Source: Oscillatoria nigro-viridis PCC 7112
GTDB lineage: Bacteria; Cyanobacteriota; Cyanobacteriia; Cyanobacteriales; Microcoleaceae
NCBI RefSeq assembly: GCF_000317475.1
Contig: NC_019729.1
Coordinates: 882,501-946,500 of the forward strand
Direction: 5' to 3'
Length of the DNA stretch: 64,000 nt
Shown here: piece by piece, positions 9,208 through 17,264 of the stretch
Numbering within the stretch: the first letter of the stretch is position 1
How the letters are laid out: each line of letters opens with the position of its first letter
Notes under the pieces: model-generated
The model's input: only the letters and a program-made list of their open reading frames with translations
Told to the model about the DNA's origin: nothing
The model's database searches: none
Translations under genes and position numbers: made by a program

Positions 9208-9492
9208 TCAAATTTCGCTCCCATCTGTTCCAAGTATCTCCAAGACCACCTCCATATCTGCCAAGTTTGCGCCGGACTTTTTGCGCCGCGCTTTCAACTG
9301 GTTGAGCAAGTCGGCTGGCTCTGGAAATTCTGCGACGGTCGGAGCCGATTTTTTATTTGCTTCCCGATCGCGCCGCGCTTCCTTGAGTTCTTGCTCCAGC
9401 ATCTGCACCTTCAGTCCCAAATCGCCGTTGCGCTCGTGCAACTGATTCAGTTCTGCATCCCACTCTGCAAGTTGCCTGTTGGCCGCTTTCAA
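9208..9492 (-). CDS. Coiled-coil protein of the integrated element
   Basis: 94 residues counted from a TTG at 9492; the frame is open further upstream into the end of the preceding gene, so the start is uncertain. Residues 1-48 are a charged heptad-rich coiled coil (AELNQLHERNGDL, MLEQELKEARRDREANKK). Residues 60-94 form a second short helical segment (DLLNQLKARRKK). It lies directly downstream of the ribbon-helix-helix-like gene and is the last gene before attL. I do not recognise the family; an oligomerising or partition-accessory role would be guesswork. Confidence 0.5.
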   Translation of the reverse strand: MKAANRQLAEWDAELNQLHERNGDLGLKVQMLEQELKEARRDREANKKSAPTVAEFPEPADLLNQLKARRKKSGANLADMEVVLEILGTDGSEI

Positions 9493-9524
9493 TTCCTGCC
9501 TGAGCGATTCATCGTTGCCGTCGC

Positions 9525-9857
9525 TCAGGCACTCAATTTTCCCAGCCGTTCCTCAATGGCGGCCATCCGTTCCATCACGGGGTCAAGGCTTAAACTTACA
9601 GCCTTGTCTACAATGTCTACAATATCTGTAGACGCGACGCTATCATTACTTCGTGTAGACAAATTTGTAGACAGCGTAGACAGCGCGTTAGTGTCACTTG
9701 GCGTAGACACTGTAGACAGCGTTGTAGACGCGCCTGAGACTTCCTTGAGAATGCGTTGTGCAGCTTGACTTACCGACTCACCCTCTAGCCTCTGAGCTTC
9801 TATCCAGTTCAGGAAATGACCGGAAGCCCTGAACGATACAACTTGACTCTGACTCAT
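9525..9857 (-). CDS. Ribbon-helix-helix-like DNA-binding protein with Ser/Thr-rich middle
   Basis: 110 residues from the ATG at 9857 (a GTG three codons earlier is possible). The first 40 residues (VVSFRASGHFLNWIEAQRLE, then SVSQAAQRILKEV) read like a beta-strand followed by two helices, as in CopG/Arc-type ribbon-helix-helix proteins. The middle is low in complexity, rich in ST, TLST and VDIVD because it is encoded over repeated GTAGAC/GTCTAC heptamers. The C-terminus (DPVMERMAAIEERLGKL) is helical. Further copies of the heptamer lie just upstream of the start. By analogy with CopG and ParD proteins it may bind these repeats and control itself and the downstream gene; that is inference. Confidence 0.55.
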   Translation of the reverse strand: MSQSQVVSFRASGHFLNWIEAQRLEGESVSQAAQRILKEVSGASTTLSTVSTPSDTNALSTLSTNLSTRSNDSVASTDIVDIVDKAVSLSLDPVMERMAAIEERLGKLSA

Positions 9858-9943
9858 TGTAGACACCTGTATACAGCATTTGTCTACAATAACTGATAGC
9901 TGTCTACACTGTCAACATATTGTAGACAAAATTTGTAGACACG
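9606..9943. repeat. Cluster of GTAGAC/GTCTAC heptamer repeats (left)
   Basis: About fourteen copies of GTAGAC or its complement occur in 338 bp, most extended to TGTAGACA. Nine lie inside the ribbon-helix-helix-like gene and five lie in or near its start and upstream region. Spacing is irregular (8 to 50 bp, with one larger gap of about 125 bp at 9729-9856). The pattern resembles iterons or an operator/centromere array. Confidence 0.85.
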
Positions 9944-9996
9944 AAAACCCCCCAATTAAGGGGGATGGGATTGAGCCGTCAGTTGTCAGGCAGTAG

Positions 9997-12795
9997 CTAA
10001 ATTCTTCCTTGGAGACGGATGAGTTCAGTAATTCGATCGCGAACGGCTTCCACTTCTCCTTCCAACCACTGAGCAATCGTAGCTATGTCGTATTTTTTGC
10101 CCGGTGCCTGCCAGCCAAACATTTGTGTTTGGAGAGTTTGTAGTTGTTCTGGGTAGTATTCGTGCCACCACACCAGTGCTATGTCTCGCATCGCCTGGGC
10201 ATCTTCGGGAGTAATTTTCCGAGTTAATAGCTGAGGTTGCGGTAGCAGTTCTGCTAACTTTCGCCGCTCGTCATCGGTAAGTTGAGAGAGTAAATTACAG
10301 ACTTGACTGAAAGGTGAGGAAACGTCGGTTCCATCGGTTCCACCGCTCTGTATAAGGGTTTGTGCGGTTCCATCGTTGGTTCCAATATTTTTTGGAACCG
10401 ATGATGGAACCGCTGTATCCCTTACTGCATCTGCTGGAACCGATGGAACCGATGCTTTTACAGTTTTTGGGCAACCTTGCACAAATCCAATTCCAAGCAA
10501 ATATCTTTGTCCTCTTCGCTCCATTTCATCGCGCTCAAGATATTTACACACTTGAAGCTTGGGAAAAATCTCGCTAAGCCTTGATGACAACTGGTTTATA
10601 GCTTTCACCGGAGCGTCATACTTATTGGAAAGTTCATTCCAAATCAGCTTCTCCTTGGTGCCGCTAGTCTCTCGCTCTAGAATCCCTGCATCCTCATACC
10701 AAGCTTGCAATTGCTCCCACAAATCTTTAACCCAGACACGACCGCCAGACTGAACCTCCAAACCAACCTCGCGGGCAAACTGCCACAAGTGCCGACTTCC
10801 CTCCTGAGCTTCCCGCATCGCCTCACGGGTTGCCTTGTAGTCAATCCCCTCTTTCAGTAGCAGTGGCAACCGCTCCAACATCTTGTTGAGCATCGCCGGT
10901 GCAATCCGCTCAAGGATAAAGTTCTCATCATCCTTGAAACGTGGGTCAGCTTCCAACTCACCCTGAGACGGGTCAGCGTTGTGCTTGTATGTTTTCTCAA
11001 AACTCAGGATGCTGTAGCGGTCATCAATGGCGGCCGTCCCTCCAGTGATAGAGGGGAGTTTGTTGCAGTTGGCGAGAAAGATGGCCGCAGGCTTGTACTC
11101 ATAACCATCCTTGCCCTTGCGTTCAATATCAATGATGTCGCCTGTGATTAACTGCTTAAGACTCTGGATTGTGTCTAAATCTATTTTTGGGGTATTCTCC
11201 GAAGCCCAGTTACAGATACTTCCTTCAATCCCTGCCAGAGAAAACTTGCGGCCATTGTCATAGGATTTGAAGTCTGACAGCGACTTCCCGGTCATCCCCC
11301 GCCCAAAGACAGCAGACAACACAGCCCGCAATGTATCTTTACCGTTAGACCCCTCGCCGTGGCACAGCAAACCTTTAACGCCCCGTCCCGTCAGCTTGGA
11401 GCGGACAAGCTTCAAATTCAACGCAGCAGCAGCAGTCCGCAAAAATACCTCACGCTGCGACGGCTCCAAGCATTCCAAAAGGCGATCGCAGTCTGTCGGG
11501 TCAATATCGGGGTCATACTTGCCGCCAACATAGGTGTAGACCTGGTTGGGGTCGTGAGGCATCAAGACATGAGAACCGTCACAATTAATCCGCAGGACAC
11601 CGTTAGAGCAATTCAACCCATCAGGATTAATGGTGTCCTGGTGTACGGCCTTTCCGTCCACCACCCAGTCGTAAACCTGGTTAATGCTGGCAGAGTTGGC
11701 GTATTTTTTGCGGTAGCCACCCCCTTTCACTTTCTCGGAGTAGTTGCTCAAGTAATCGCGGATGCGGCGTTTTTCCACAACCTCTGGACAAAGTTCATAA
11801 AAACTACCAGTGAACCGATAAAGTTGACGCCCAATAGATACCCAATGTCCATCGGAATAGAGAGCTTCCTCTGCCTTTAGAACAAAATTACTCTCTGCGA
11901 CTGGCGCTGTGTCTGGGATGTAGTCGCTCTCACTACTGTCATACTTCTGGCATACTACTTTTTCTCGCGTGCGCGGGTGAGGAGTTAAAGAAATATTAGG
12001 GTTGGAGGAGTTATTTTTGCGATCGCCTTTTTTGACCTGCTTCTCCCACTTGTCTAGAGTTAGCGCGCTCGCTACAGCCTCTTTGAAAGCGTCACCACCG
12101 TTAGCTTTGATGAAATCATCCATCCCCTTGAACTTGGTATCCCAAGTCGTGACGTATACCTCGCAGCCCTCCTGTTCCAGCAAGCAGCCAAACTTCAGAA
12201 TGGCTGCACGGCAAGATGGGTTGGCCGCATAGTCCGAGTCAAAGTCTATGTAGTGGATGGTGTCGGGCTGTGCCCACTGCTTCACGATGCGCGCTAGTTC
12301 CCCGTCCTTGCCCCAGTTCCACACGCCTGTTAGAGCAATGGTTGCAAGCTCAATACTCAACCCAGCCCCGGCTTTCTTTGTTCCCTCTGACCAGTGGCGG
12401 GGGATGGATTTGTCCGCGTGAACTTTTGCCCAATAATCTCTATCGGGCATGGCTAGGAAGATTGCGTCCGGTTCCATGCCGGTGCCTGTGAGGTATTTGC
12501 GTGGCTTGGAACCTTCTGGCTGATGGGGCTTGTCTGGCTTGCCTTGTCCGTACCAGTTGCTAGCCCGTTCGCCAGTTTTCCACTGGACACCTCGACACCA
12601 CCAGCCCCCCGTTTTAATGGGTTCTTTTGGACGGATGCGCTCGTTGAGTTCTTTGGCTGTTAGAGATTCGATATTGAGGGATGCGATCGCTTCTGATACC
12701 GCTGAACTCTCAACCCATTCAGTCAGGTGCTTCGGGATGAAAGGATTGAAATTTTGAAATGCAGAATTTGACCCAGTGGGATATGATGTGTTCAT
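9997..12795 (-). CDS. Plasmid/phage-type primase-helicase (DUF3854 + D5-like)
   Basis: 932 residues. The N-terminal third contains a TOPRIM-like DUF3854 region (SEGTKKAGAGLS near residue 135, then YIDFDSD near 185) expected to make primers. A D5 N-like region (about 310-450) precedes a superfamily 3 helicase with Walker A GEGSNGKDT near residue 478, followed by IFLANCNKLP near 570, as in P4 alpha-type proteins. The last 170 residues are less conserved. Such proteins replicate plasmids, phages and satellites, so the element probably replicates when excised. The start ATG at 12795 has no strong Shine-Dalgarno. A small palindrome (GCTCGCC GCCTG GGCGAGC, 12808-12826) lies just upstream. Confidence 0.85.
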   Translation of the reverse strand: MNTSYPTGSNSAFQNFNPFIPKHLTEWVESSAVSEAIASLNIESLTAKELNERIRPKEPIKTGGWWCRGVQWKTGERASNWYGQGKPDKPHQPEGSKPRKYLTGTGMEPDAIFLAMPDRDYWAKVHADKSIPRHWSEGTKKAGAGLSIELATIALTGVWNWGKDGELARIVKQWAQPDTIHYIDFDSDYAANPSCRAAILKFGCLLEQEGCEVYVTTWDTKFKGMDDFIKANGGDAFKEAVASALTLDKWEKQVKKGDRKNNSSNPNISLTPHPRTREKVVCQKYDSSESDYIPDTAPVAESNFVLKAEEALYSDGHWVSIGRQLYRFTGSFYELCPEVVEKRRIRDYLSNYSEKVKGGGYRKKYANSASINQVYDWVVDGKAVHQDTINPDGLNCSNGVLRINCDGSHVLMPHDPNQVYTYVGGKYDPDIDPTDCDRLLECLEPSQREVFLRTAAAALNLKLVRSKLTGRGVKGLLCHGEGSNGKDTLRAVLSAVFGRGMTGKSLSDFKSYDNGRKFSLAGIEGSICNWASENTPKIDLDTIQSLKQLITGDIIDIERKGKDGYEYKPAAIFLANCNKLPSITGGTAAIDDRYSILSFEKTYKHNADPSQGELEADPRFKDDENFILERIAPAMLNKMLERLPLLLKEGIDYKATREAMREAQEGSRHLWQFAREVGLEVQSGGRVWVKDLWEQLQAWYEDAGILERETSGTKEKLIWNELSNKYDAPVKAINQLSSRLSEIFPKLQVCKYLERDEMERRGQRYLLGIGFVQGCPKTVKASVPSVPADAVRDTAVPSSVPKNIGTNDGTAQTLIQSGGTDGTDVSSPFSQVCNLLSQLTDDERRKLAELLPQPQLLTRKITPEDAQAMRDIALVWWHEYYPEQLQTLQTQMFGWQAPGKKYDIATIAQWLEGEVEAVRDRITELIRLQGRI

Positions 12796-13422
12796 TATTG
12801 TTGCTCGCCGCCTGGGCGAGCGTGATTACCAAAGACCGCTGACATCAGGTTCCAATTGCTGGCAGCGGTTTTTTGGCGTTTACATTTTGAAAATTTAGAG
12901 CTAGACAGGTGGAACCGCTCCGCAAACTTTAGTAAGCGGACGCAGCCAGACTGTCGGTATGGCTGACACCTATCAAGCCATTGCAGAATTTAGGGATGAG
13001 AAGAAGATTTTTCAAGAGCTGGGCGAAAAGGTGGCAGATTGACAAGAGAGCCACAAACTTTACCCACGCCAACTCTTCCGACTCAATGTGCCCCTGCCTG
13101 AGAAACCGCCCGCCCCAAAAATGCGTTAAAAACCACCGCAACCATACCCGCCATTCTCGGCGGATTTGTGCTTTTTCTTTTGGTGTTAGCGGGGGGAGGA
13201 TGGGCATAGGGATATTCTACGTTGGGGACTCACTTCGTCCCAAGTGGCAATTTTTCGGCATAACACTTCTTAACTTTTTGGAAACCTATTAGGTTTCCGT
13301 GGAAATAACAGTAAACAACGCACCTAAATTAAGGCTTCTGAGCGATGAGCTTGCTCGGCTGATTGAATATTATCTCGCCCGACGGAAATTCGCTACAGAG
13401 GGGTAGCCACAAGAGCTACCGA
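12796..13422. other. Gap between primase gene and membrane operon
   Basis: 627 bp with one plausible - strand gene (12929-13207, listed separately). It also contains the palindrome 12808-12826 and a longer imperfect hairpin with arms near 12835 and 12868 (AGACCGCTG / CAGCGGT) that could end transcription. A 35-codon + strand frame at 13299-13406 is too short to judge. Confidence 0.5.
12929..13207 (-). CDS. Small basic protein with one hydrophobic helix
   Basis: 92 residues. The N-terminus is basic and helical (LTPKEKAQIRREWRVWLRW). A hydrophobic stretch around residues 50-70 (FVALLSICHLFAQLLKNLLL) may be a membrane segment. No clear Shine-Dalgarno precedes the ATG. It lies on the same strand as the rest of the element, between the membrane-protein cluster and the primase gene. 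I do not recognise a family, and the reading frame could be fortuitous. Confidence 0.35.
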   Translation of the reverse strand: MPILPPLTPKEKAQIRREWRVWLRWFLTHFWGGRFLRQGHIESEELAWVKFVALLSICHLFAQLLKNLLLIPKFCNGLIGVSHTDSLAASAY

Positions 13423-13968
13423 TTAGCCATCATCCCCCCCCTCGAACTGATTGAGTAAATCCTGCAATTTCGCCTTGCCTTCCGAGAATTTGCGTCCTCC
13501 CATTTTGAGGACATTCTCGACAATCCAAGTCACGGACTTACCCGCTTCCATTGACTTACAAACTTCCAAATATATAGGGTAATCGGGATGCTCGGAAGCG
13601 GAAGCGGTATCCTGTAAGTCGTTGCTGTATATAGCTTCCAGCGCTTGTCGGGAAGCCTCCACGTCAACGCCAGGGGAAGTCAGTATAAGCTCAGCTTCCT
13701 GCTGTCTTTGTTGCTGGGAAACGTAGGCTGATGTACTAATTTCATCAATTACATCAGCAGTAATGGCGCGAGTTTTGATTTCTTCAATTTCACTTTCTTC
13801 TGCCAATTTACGGGCAATATTCCCCGCAGTGATGGCACAGGCAACAGCGCCAAACAATGACAGCCCCTGCATAGATTTATGCCAGCCGATGCGCTTATCA
13901 AGTGCAGTCAGAGGGGCTAGCCACAAAGCTAATGCAGCCCCGCTCAATACCCACATCTTTAACTGCAT
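13423..13968 (-). CDS. Membrane-anchored protein, last gene of the coupled cluster
   Basis: 181 residues. Two hydrophobic stretches, at about 5-22 (WVLSGAALALWLAPL) and 33-48 (GLSLFGAVACAITAG), anchor the N-terminus. A charged helical region follows (60-110), then a compact C-terminal domain (about 125-175: YPIYLEVCKSMEAGKSVTW, VLKMGGRKFSEGKAKL) that looks like a small helical, possibly winged-helix, fold. The start overlaps the end of the upstream 87-residue gene by 10 bp, so translation is coupled. Family not recognised. A membrane-tethered DNA- or protein-binding factor is one reading of the layout. Confidence 0.65.
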   Translation of the reverse strand: MQLKMWVLSGAALALWLAPLTALDKRIGWHKSMQGLSLFGAVACAITAGNIARKLAEESEIEEIKTRAITADVIDEISTSAYVSQQQRQQEAELILTSPGVDVEASRQALEAIYSNDLQDTASASEHPDYPIYLEVCKSMEAGKSVTWIVENVLKMGGRKFSEGKAKLQDLLNQFEGGDDG

Positions 13969-14222
13969 AGGAATACCCCCGCGCCAATAACAGCCATTGC
14001 CAGCGCTGCCAGTAGTAAAGCCTGCAAGTCCGCCACGGAAATCTTGAGCCAGCCACTAACCGAAAAATCTAGGAGCCAACACAAACCCCATAAAATAAAT
14101 GCTGCTGCTGCCAAAAATGCGATCGCTCTTTGCGACATCGGATGCAACGACGCTATCCACCCCAAAAGAGAGGAAGCGGCGCACCCGGCAATGAAATAGT
14201 TTGCCAAGTTTGCCGCTCTCAT
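13959..14222 (-). CDS. Small three-helix membrane protein
   Basis: 87 residues with three hydrophobic helices: about 8-24 (YFIAGCAASSLLGWIA), 32-52 (AIAFLAAAAFILWGLCWLL) and 66-84 (ALLLAALAMAVIGAGVFL). Its ATG (14220-14222) shares one base with the TAA of the upstream gene, and its 3' end overlaps the next gene by 10 bp. It is in the middle of the coupled cluster. Size and topology recall small phage or plasmid membrane proteins (holin-like or mating-pair-like), but no motif supports a specific function. Confidence 0.65.
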   Translation of the reverse strand: MRAANLANYFIAGCAASSLLGWIASLHPMSQRAIAFLAAAAFILWGLCWLLDFSVSGWLKISVADLQALLLAALAMAVIGAGVFLCS

Positions 14223-14443
14223 TAGTGTTTACCTCCTAACACCGCATCCCACGGGCGAGGCTGGGGAGTAGCGACGGCGGGAGGGCGAAAATTCTCCAAG
14301 GTATAGGAGCATCGGTTGCGCCCAAAAGGGGAATTTGATATTTCCACAAAGTGGGCAAGGTCAAAGGTGAAACCGTTAGCTCGTAAAGCTTCTACTAATT
14401 TCTTCACTTCTTTTTTGTTGCCGGAAAGCCACATATATTCCAT
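14222..14443 (-). CDS. Small soluble protein of the coupled cluster
   Basis: 73 residues, starting MEYMWLSGNKKEVKKLVEAL. The N-terminal 50 residues look like a small alpha/beta fold; the C-terminus is proline-rich. The start codon overlaps the stop of the upstream gene as TAATG, and its own stop overlaps the next ATG the same way. The two TAATG junctions in a row are strong support that this short frame is a real gene. Function unknown. Confidence 0.6.
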   Translation of the reverse strand: MEYMWLSGNKKEVKKLVEALRANGFTFDLAHFVEISNSPFGRNRCSYTLENFRPPAVATPQPRPWDAVLGGKH

Positions 14444-14949
14444 TAGCTTGCGCCTCCCGTCAGTTTGGCTTTTATCGCATCAATCCGAGTGCGGGCATCG
14501 CTGTCAGCCTTGTCAATCCCTAAACCCAGTCGGGCATAACCGGGACGCAAACTGTGCAAGTGCTTAGCCAGTCGAGTGTCTGAGCGTTTTTTCCCCAGTT
14601 CGTTATCAGCGACAACTCCTTCATATTTGCGGTGATGGCGGTGAACTTTAGCATCGGCTTCTTCTACTTTTGCTAGCGCTTCATAGGCGCGTTTAGACTG
14701 TTTTGCGCCGTCTGTTTTCTCCTTTGCCAAGTCCTTCATTGCGTCTGCTTCTTCCTTGGTAAAGTAGCGCGGTGCTGGCACAACTGGAACACTGCGGATG
14801 CTGGAAAAATTACCGGGATTTAACGGTGTAATAACACTTGCGTCAGTGCTTGCCAAAACTTTTGATTTGTCGATCGCGTGTCCGCCGTCATTGCTGGCAA
14901 TTTTTCCAGCATCAGAATTTCCGCCGAATAGGCGTAGTTGTAAGCTCAT
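14443..14949 (-). CDS. Charged helical protein of the coupled cluster
   Basis: 168 residues from the ATG at 14949, which overlaps the upstream stop as ATGA; a longer frame to 15021 would overlap the upstream gene by 76 bp and is less likely. The N-terminus reads MSLQLRLFGG. The centre (about 75-130: FTKEEADAMKDLAKEKTDG, SKRAYEALAKVEEADAKVH) is a long charged helix, and the end (LGLGIDKADSDARTRIDAI) is another helix. Family not recognised. Coupling to neighbours on both sides shows it belongs to the same unit. Confidence 0.65.
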   Translation of the reverse strand: MSLQLRLFGGNSDAGKIASNDGGHAIDKSKVLASTDASVITPLNPGNFSSIRSVPVVPAPRYFTKEEADAMKDLAKEKTDGAKQSKRAYEALAKVEEADAKVHRHHRKYEGVVADNELGKKRSDTRLAKHLHSLRPGYARLGLGIDKADSDARTRIDAIKAKLTGGAS

Positions 14950-15443
14950 AATTTTGTCCCGATTTGAATGTTGATGCGAACTGGGGAGGGAAATAAATTC
15001 AAGGGATTGATTTGTCGCCACATAGACATTGCCAGCACAAATACTCCCGCCGATGCGAGTACGAGTGCGATGAGTTGAGAGAAGTCAACCCAGTCTAAAA
15101 ATGTGGAATTCTGGTGGGTGAAACCGCACACAGGGAACGAACCGTCGTTAGTCCAATCAAGGGTGTCTACAGTGTCTACACATTGTGTGTCAAGCGGTTC
15201 AAATGTCGCGTCTACATTGTTTGCATTTAAACTGTCTACACTGTCTAGTAATGTGTCTACAGTGTCTACATTCACTGTGTCAAGCGATTCACCGTCAACG
15301 AGGTACAGTTCTAGCAGCGCTTCCCACGTAGCAGTTTTGCTAAGCTTCCCGAACTGCTTGGCGTCTTCATTGGTGAAGCCACGGTCATAGGCGATCACCT
15401 TAAGTTGGTCAATGCGACGGTAGCTGACGGTGGGTTTAGTCAT
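14946..15443 (-). CDS. Protein with conserved N-terminal domain, VDTVD-repeat linker and membrane helix
   Basis: 165 residues. Residues 1-50 form a small domain (YRRIDQLKVIAYDRGFTNED, FGKLSKTATWEALLELY) that is repeated almost unchanged in the remnant at 17305-17451, so it is under selection. Residues 52-95 are a low-complexity linker of VDTVD, DSVDSL units encoded over GTCTAC heptamers. A hydrophobic helix near 122-143 (LIALVLASAGVFVLAMSMW) lies before a short tail. It heads the coupled cluster. It may be a membrane-anchored DNA-binding or sensing protein; the family is unknown to me. Confidence 0.65.
   Translation of the reverse strand: MTKPTVSYRRIDQLKVIAYDRGFTNEDAKQFGKLSKTATWEALLELYLVDGESLDTVNVDTVDTLLDSVDSLNANNVDATFEPLDTQCVDTVDTLDWTNDGSFPVCGFTHQNSTFLDWVDFSQLIALVLASAGVFVLAMSMWRQINPLNLFPSPVRINIQIGTKL
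15165..15269. repeat. Cluster of GTCTAC heptamer repeats (right)
   Basis: Six exact GTCTAC copies plus one near-copy (GTCTAG) within 105 bp, all in the same orientation, inside the linker region of the 165-residue gene. Same motif as the cluster at 9606-9943. Confidence 0.8.
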
Positions 15444-15674
15444 GGCAAAACCCCGTCAACTCAATCATTAAGAGTTGCGATCGTCCGTTGGGACAATCGG
15501 CTGAAAGTGGCATAATTTATAGGCTCCAAACGTACTAACTCTACGGTTTGGGGAAGTCGTGGTTTGGCTAGCATTGCAAGTGCTTGTCAACCGCGCATCA
15601 ATCTTCCTTAGTTACTCACGATTGCAGACTTACACTTCCTTGTCAACACAGGGACTGTAAAGTTTTGTTTCAAA
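15444..15674. promoter_or_regulatory. Probable promoter region of the element's coupled operon
   Basis: 231 bp between the integrase stop and the first gene of the coupled cluster. Read on the - strand it holds TTGACA-like hexamers near 15590 and 15648 and an AT-rich TATAAATTATG near 15515. The spacing does not give a clean sigma70 pair, so the promoter is inferred from position only. No coding frame is evident. Confidence 0.3.
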
Positions 15675-17108
15675 TTATTCGGCTAGCAACTCCATCACTT
15701 CATCGGAGGTAATGCCGTAAATGGCGGCTAGCAATTTGATACTTTTCCCGTCACTTCCCAACTGTTTAAGCACCCCGATCGCACTACCCAATGGAACGGC
15801 TTCTGTTATGGAATGAGTTAGTAAATCAATTGTTGTCTGAGTATTGGCTCGTTTCTTATAAATGCCTTCATTCATCTGTGTTGAATGTCCTAAACTCTTA
15901 GCTCTTGTTTCTTGAGACATCCCCGCCATTTGACCGTTGAGGTTAGCTAGGTGACGTAAGGCGTGAGATTGAGTAAAACCCTTATTCCATCTTTTTAAAG
16001 TAGCCCACGCACGGTCATTATATGCCCCAGAAATTGTTTTTGGATTACTCGATGTCAGCCTAACTTCAGGCAATTGCCCTGATTTGATTCCCAATCGTTC
16101 GATTAAATCCGAGTGAGTAGGAGGAAGCATTGGTACACACAATCGATACCCCGTCTTAGTCGTGGTTTCTAACTTTGTCTTTTCCCCTACTACCGCAATC
16201 ATTTTTGTGTTAGTCGGTTCACTTAATGCCGGGATAGTAATGCCATCCTTTGTCTTAAACGGTTCATTTACGTTCTGAATCGCAAACACTTCATGCACTC
16301 GAAAACCATACACCACCTGCATCGAGAAGACCCACAGCCATCGTTTGCGTGACTCTAAGTTGTATCGCTTATCATCGGAGACAGCCAAAACATCTTCGTG
16401 AAATTTCAAAAATTCATCCACTGATATAGACTGAAGGTCTTCTCTGAACTGTGTCTGCGTGCCGTTAATTTCTTTAAGGCGAATAAGCAGGTCAGTGTTG
16501 CCAACAGTCTCAGCAAGCTTACGCATAGCGCACAAGCAGTTTTTGAAACATTTAGTTCCTACTTGCTTGCTGTGAACTACCAACAGAATATCTGCCATGT
16601 TCAGGACTATGTTTTGTGGCAATAGCTTGAAATAGTGTCCGTAAACACATCGCCAACTATATTGGTGGCTAGCATTGTTCTTGTCGCGAGGTTGACGACG
16701 CTTTGTGTGTCCGTCCCAATATTCTTTCTCTACTTTTGCTATCGCCTCACCAAACGTCATCAAATCATTTTTGATAACGTTCTTTTCTAGAATCACATCA
16801 TCATACCAAGCCCAGAACTGAGACTCAGTTTTTAGTGATTCTAGAGCGCTAGCGACTAGGTGAGCCCGTCTCAAAGCATCGGTAATCCCTTGCATCGTCA
16901 GGTAACACCCACAGGTTTTATTAACTCGCTTGATACCTAACTTGAATTGAAGTGTTATGTAGCCACCGCTAGCTTTGCTGTCTCTTTTTAGACCTACCCC
17001 TTTGGGGCATTCTTTTTGGGCTTGTTTAAAGTAGTCGAGAATCCGCTCGTAGCCAATCAGGTAGTCAGCAGTGGTACTTGCTGTGACTGGATAAGACTTT
17101 TCGCTCAT
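15675..17108 (-). CDS. Tyrosine integrase of the tRNA-Ser element
   Basis: 477 residues from the ATG at 17108, chosen because AAGGAGCG lies just upstream; the longer frame from 17165 lacks such a site. The catalytic set of tyrosine recombinases is visible in the C-terminal half: arginine in YGFRVHEVF near residue 269, HALRHL near 379, LGHS near 407 and the nucleophilic tyrosine in NEGIYKK near 415. The N-terminal 250 residues would bind arm and core sites. The gene is within 160 bp of attR, the usual place for an integrase. It should catalyse integration into tRNA-Ser and, with a directionality factor that I could not identify, excision. Confidence 0.92.
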   Translation of the reverse strand: MSEKSYPVTASTTADYLIGYERILDYFKQAQKECPKGVGLKRDSKASGGYITLQFKLGIKRVNKTCGCYLTMQGITDALRRAHLVASALESLKTESQFWAWYDDVILEKNVIKNDLMTFGEAIAKVEKEYWDGHTKRRQPRDKNNASHQYSWRCVYGHYFKLLPQNIVLNMADILLVVHSKQVGTKCFKNCLCAMRKLAETVGNTDLLIRLKEINGTQTQFREDLQSISVDEFLKFHEDVLAVSDDKRYNLESRKRWLWVFSMQVVYGFRVHEVFAIQNVNEPFKTKDGITIPALSEPTNTKMIAVVGEKTKLETTTKTGYRLCVPMLPPTHSDLIERLGIKSGQLPEVRLTSSNPKTISGAYNDRAWATLKRWNKGFTQSHALRHLANLNGQMAGMSQETRAKSLGHSTQMNEGIYKKRANTQTTIDLLTHSITEAVPLGSAIGVLKQLGSDGKSIKLLAAIYGITSDEVMELLAE

Positions 17109-17264
17109 CTTTCGCTCCTTACTGTAAGAATGCCGAGTTTGCTTGCTGTAGACAGCGTACAGCAAGTCGCTCGGTATTCGCTCAAATCCAAAACAGGACT
17201 TTCAGAGTGGGTGCAAAAAATGGCTAGAACGACGCAAAATCGTCCATTGAGAACTTAGCGCTAA

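Noticed and set aside
13299-13406. 35-codon + strand frame (LRLLSDELARLIEYYLARRK) that might be a directionality factor of the element
   Set aside because: It opposes all other genes of the element, has no Shine-Dalgarno, and is too short to judge.
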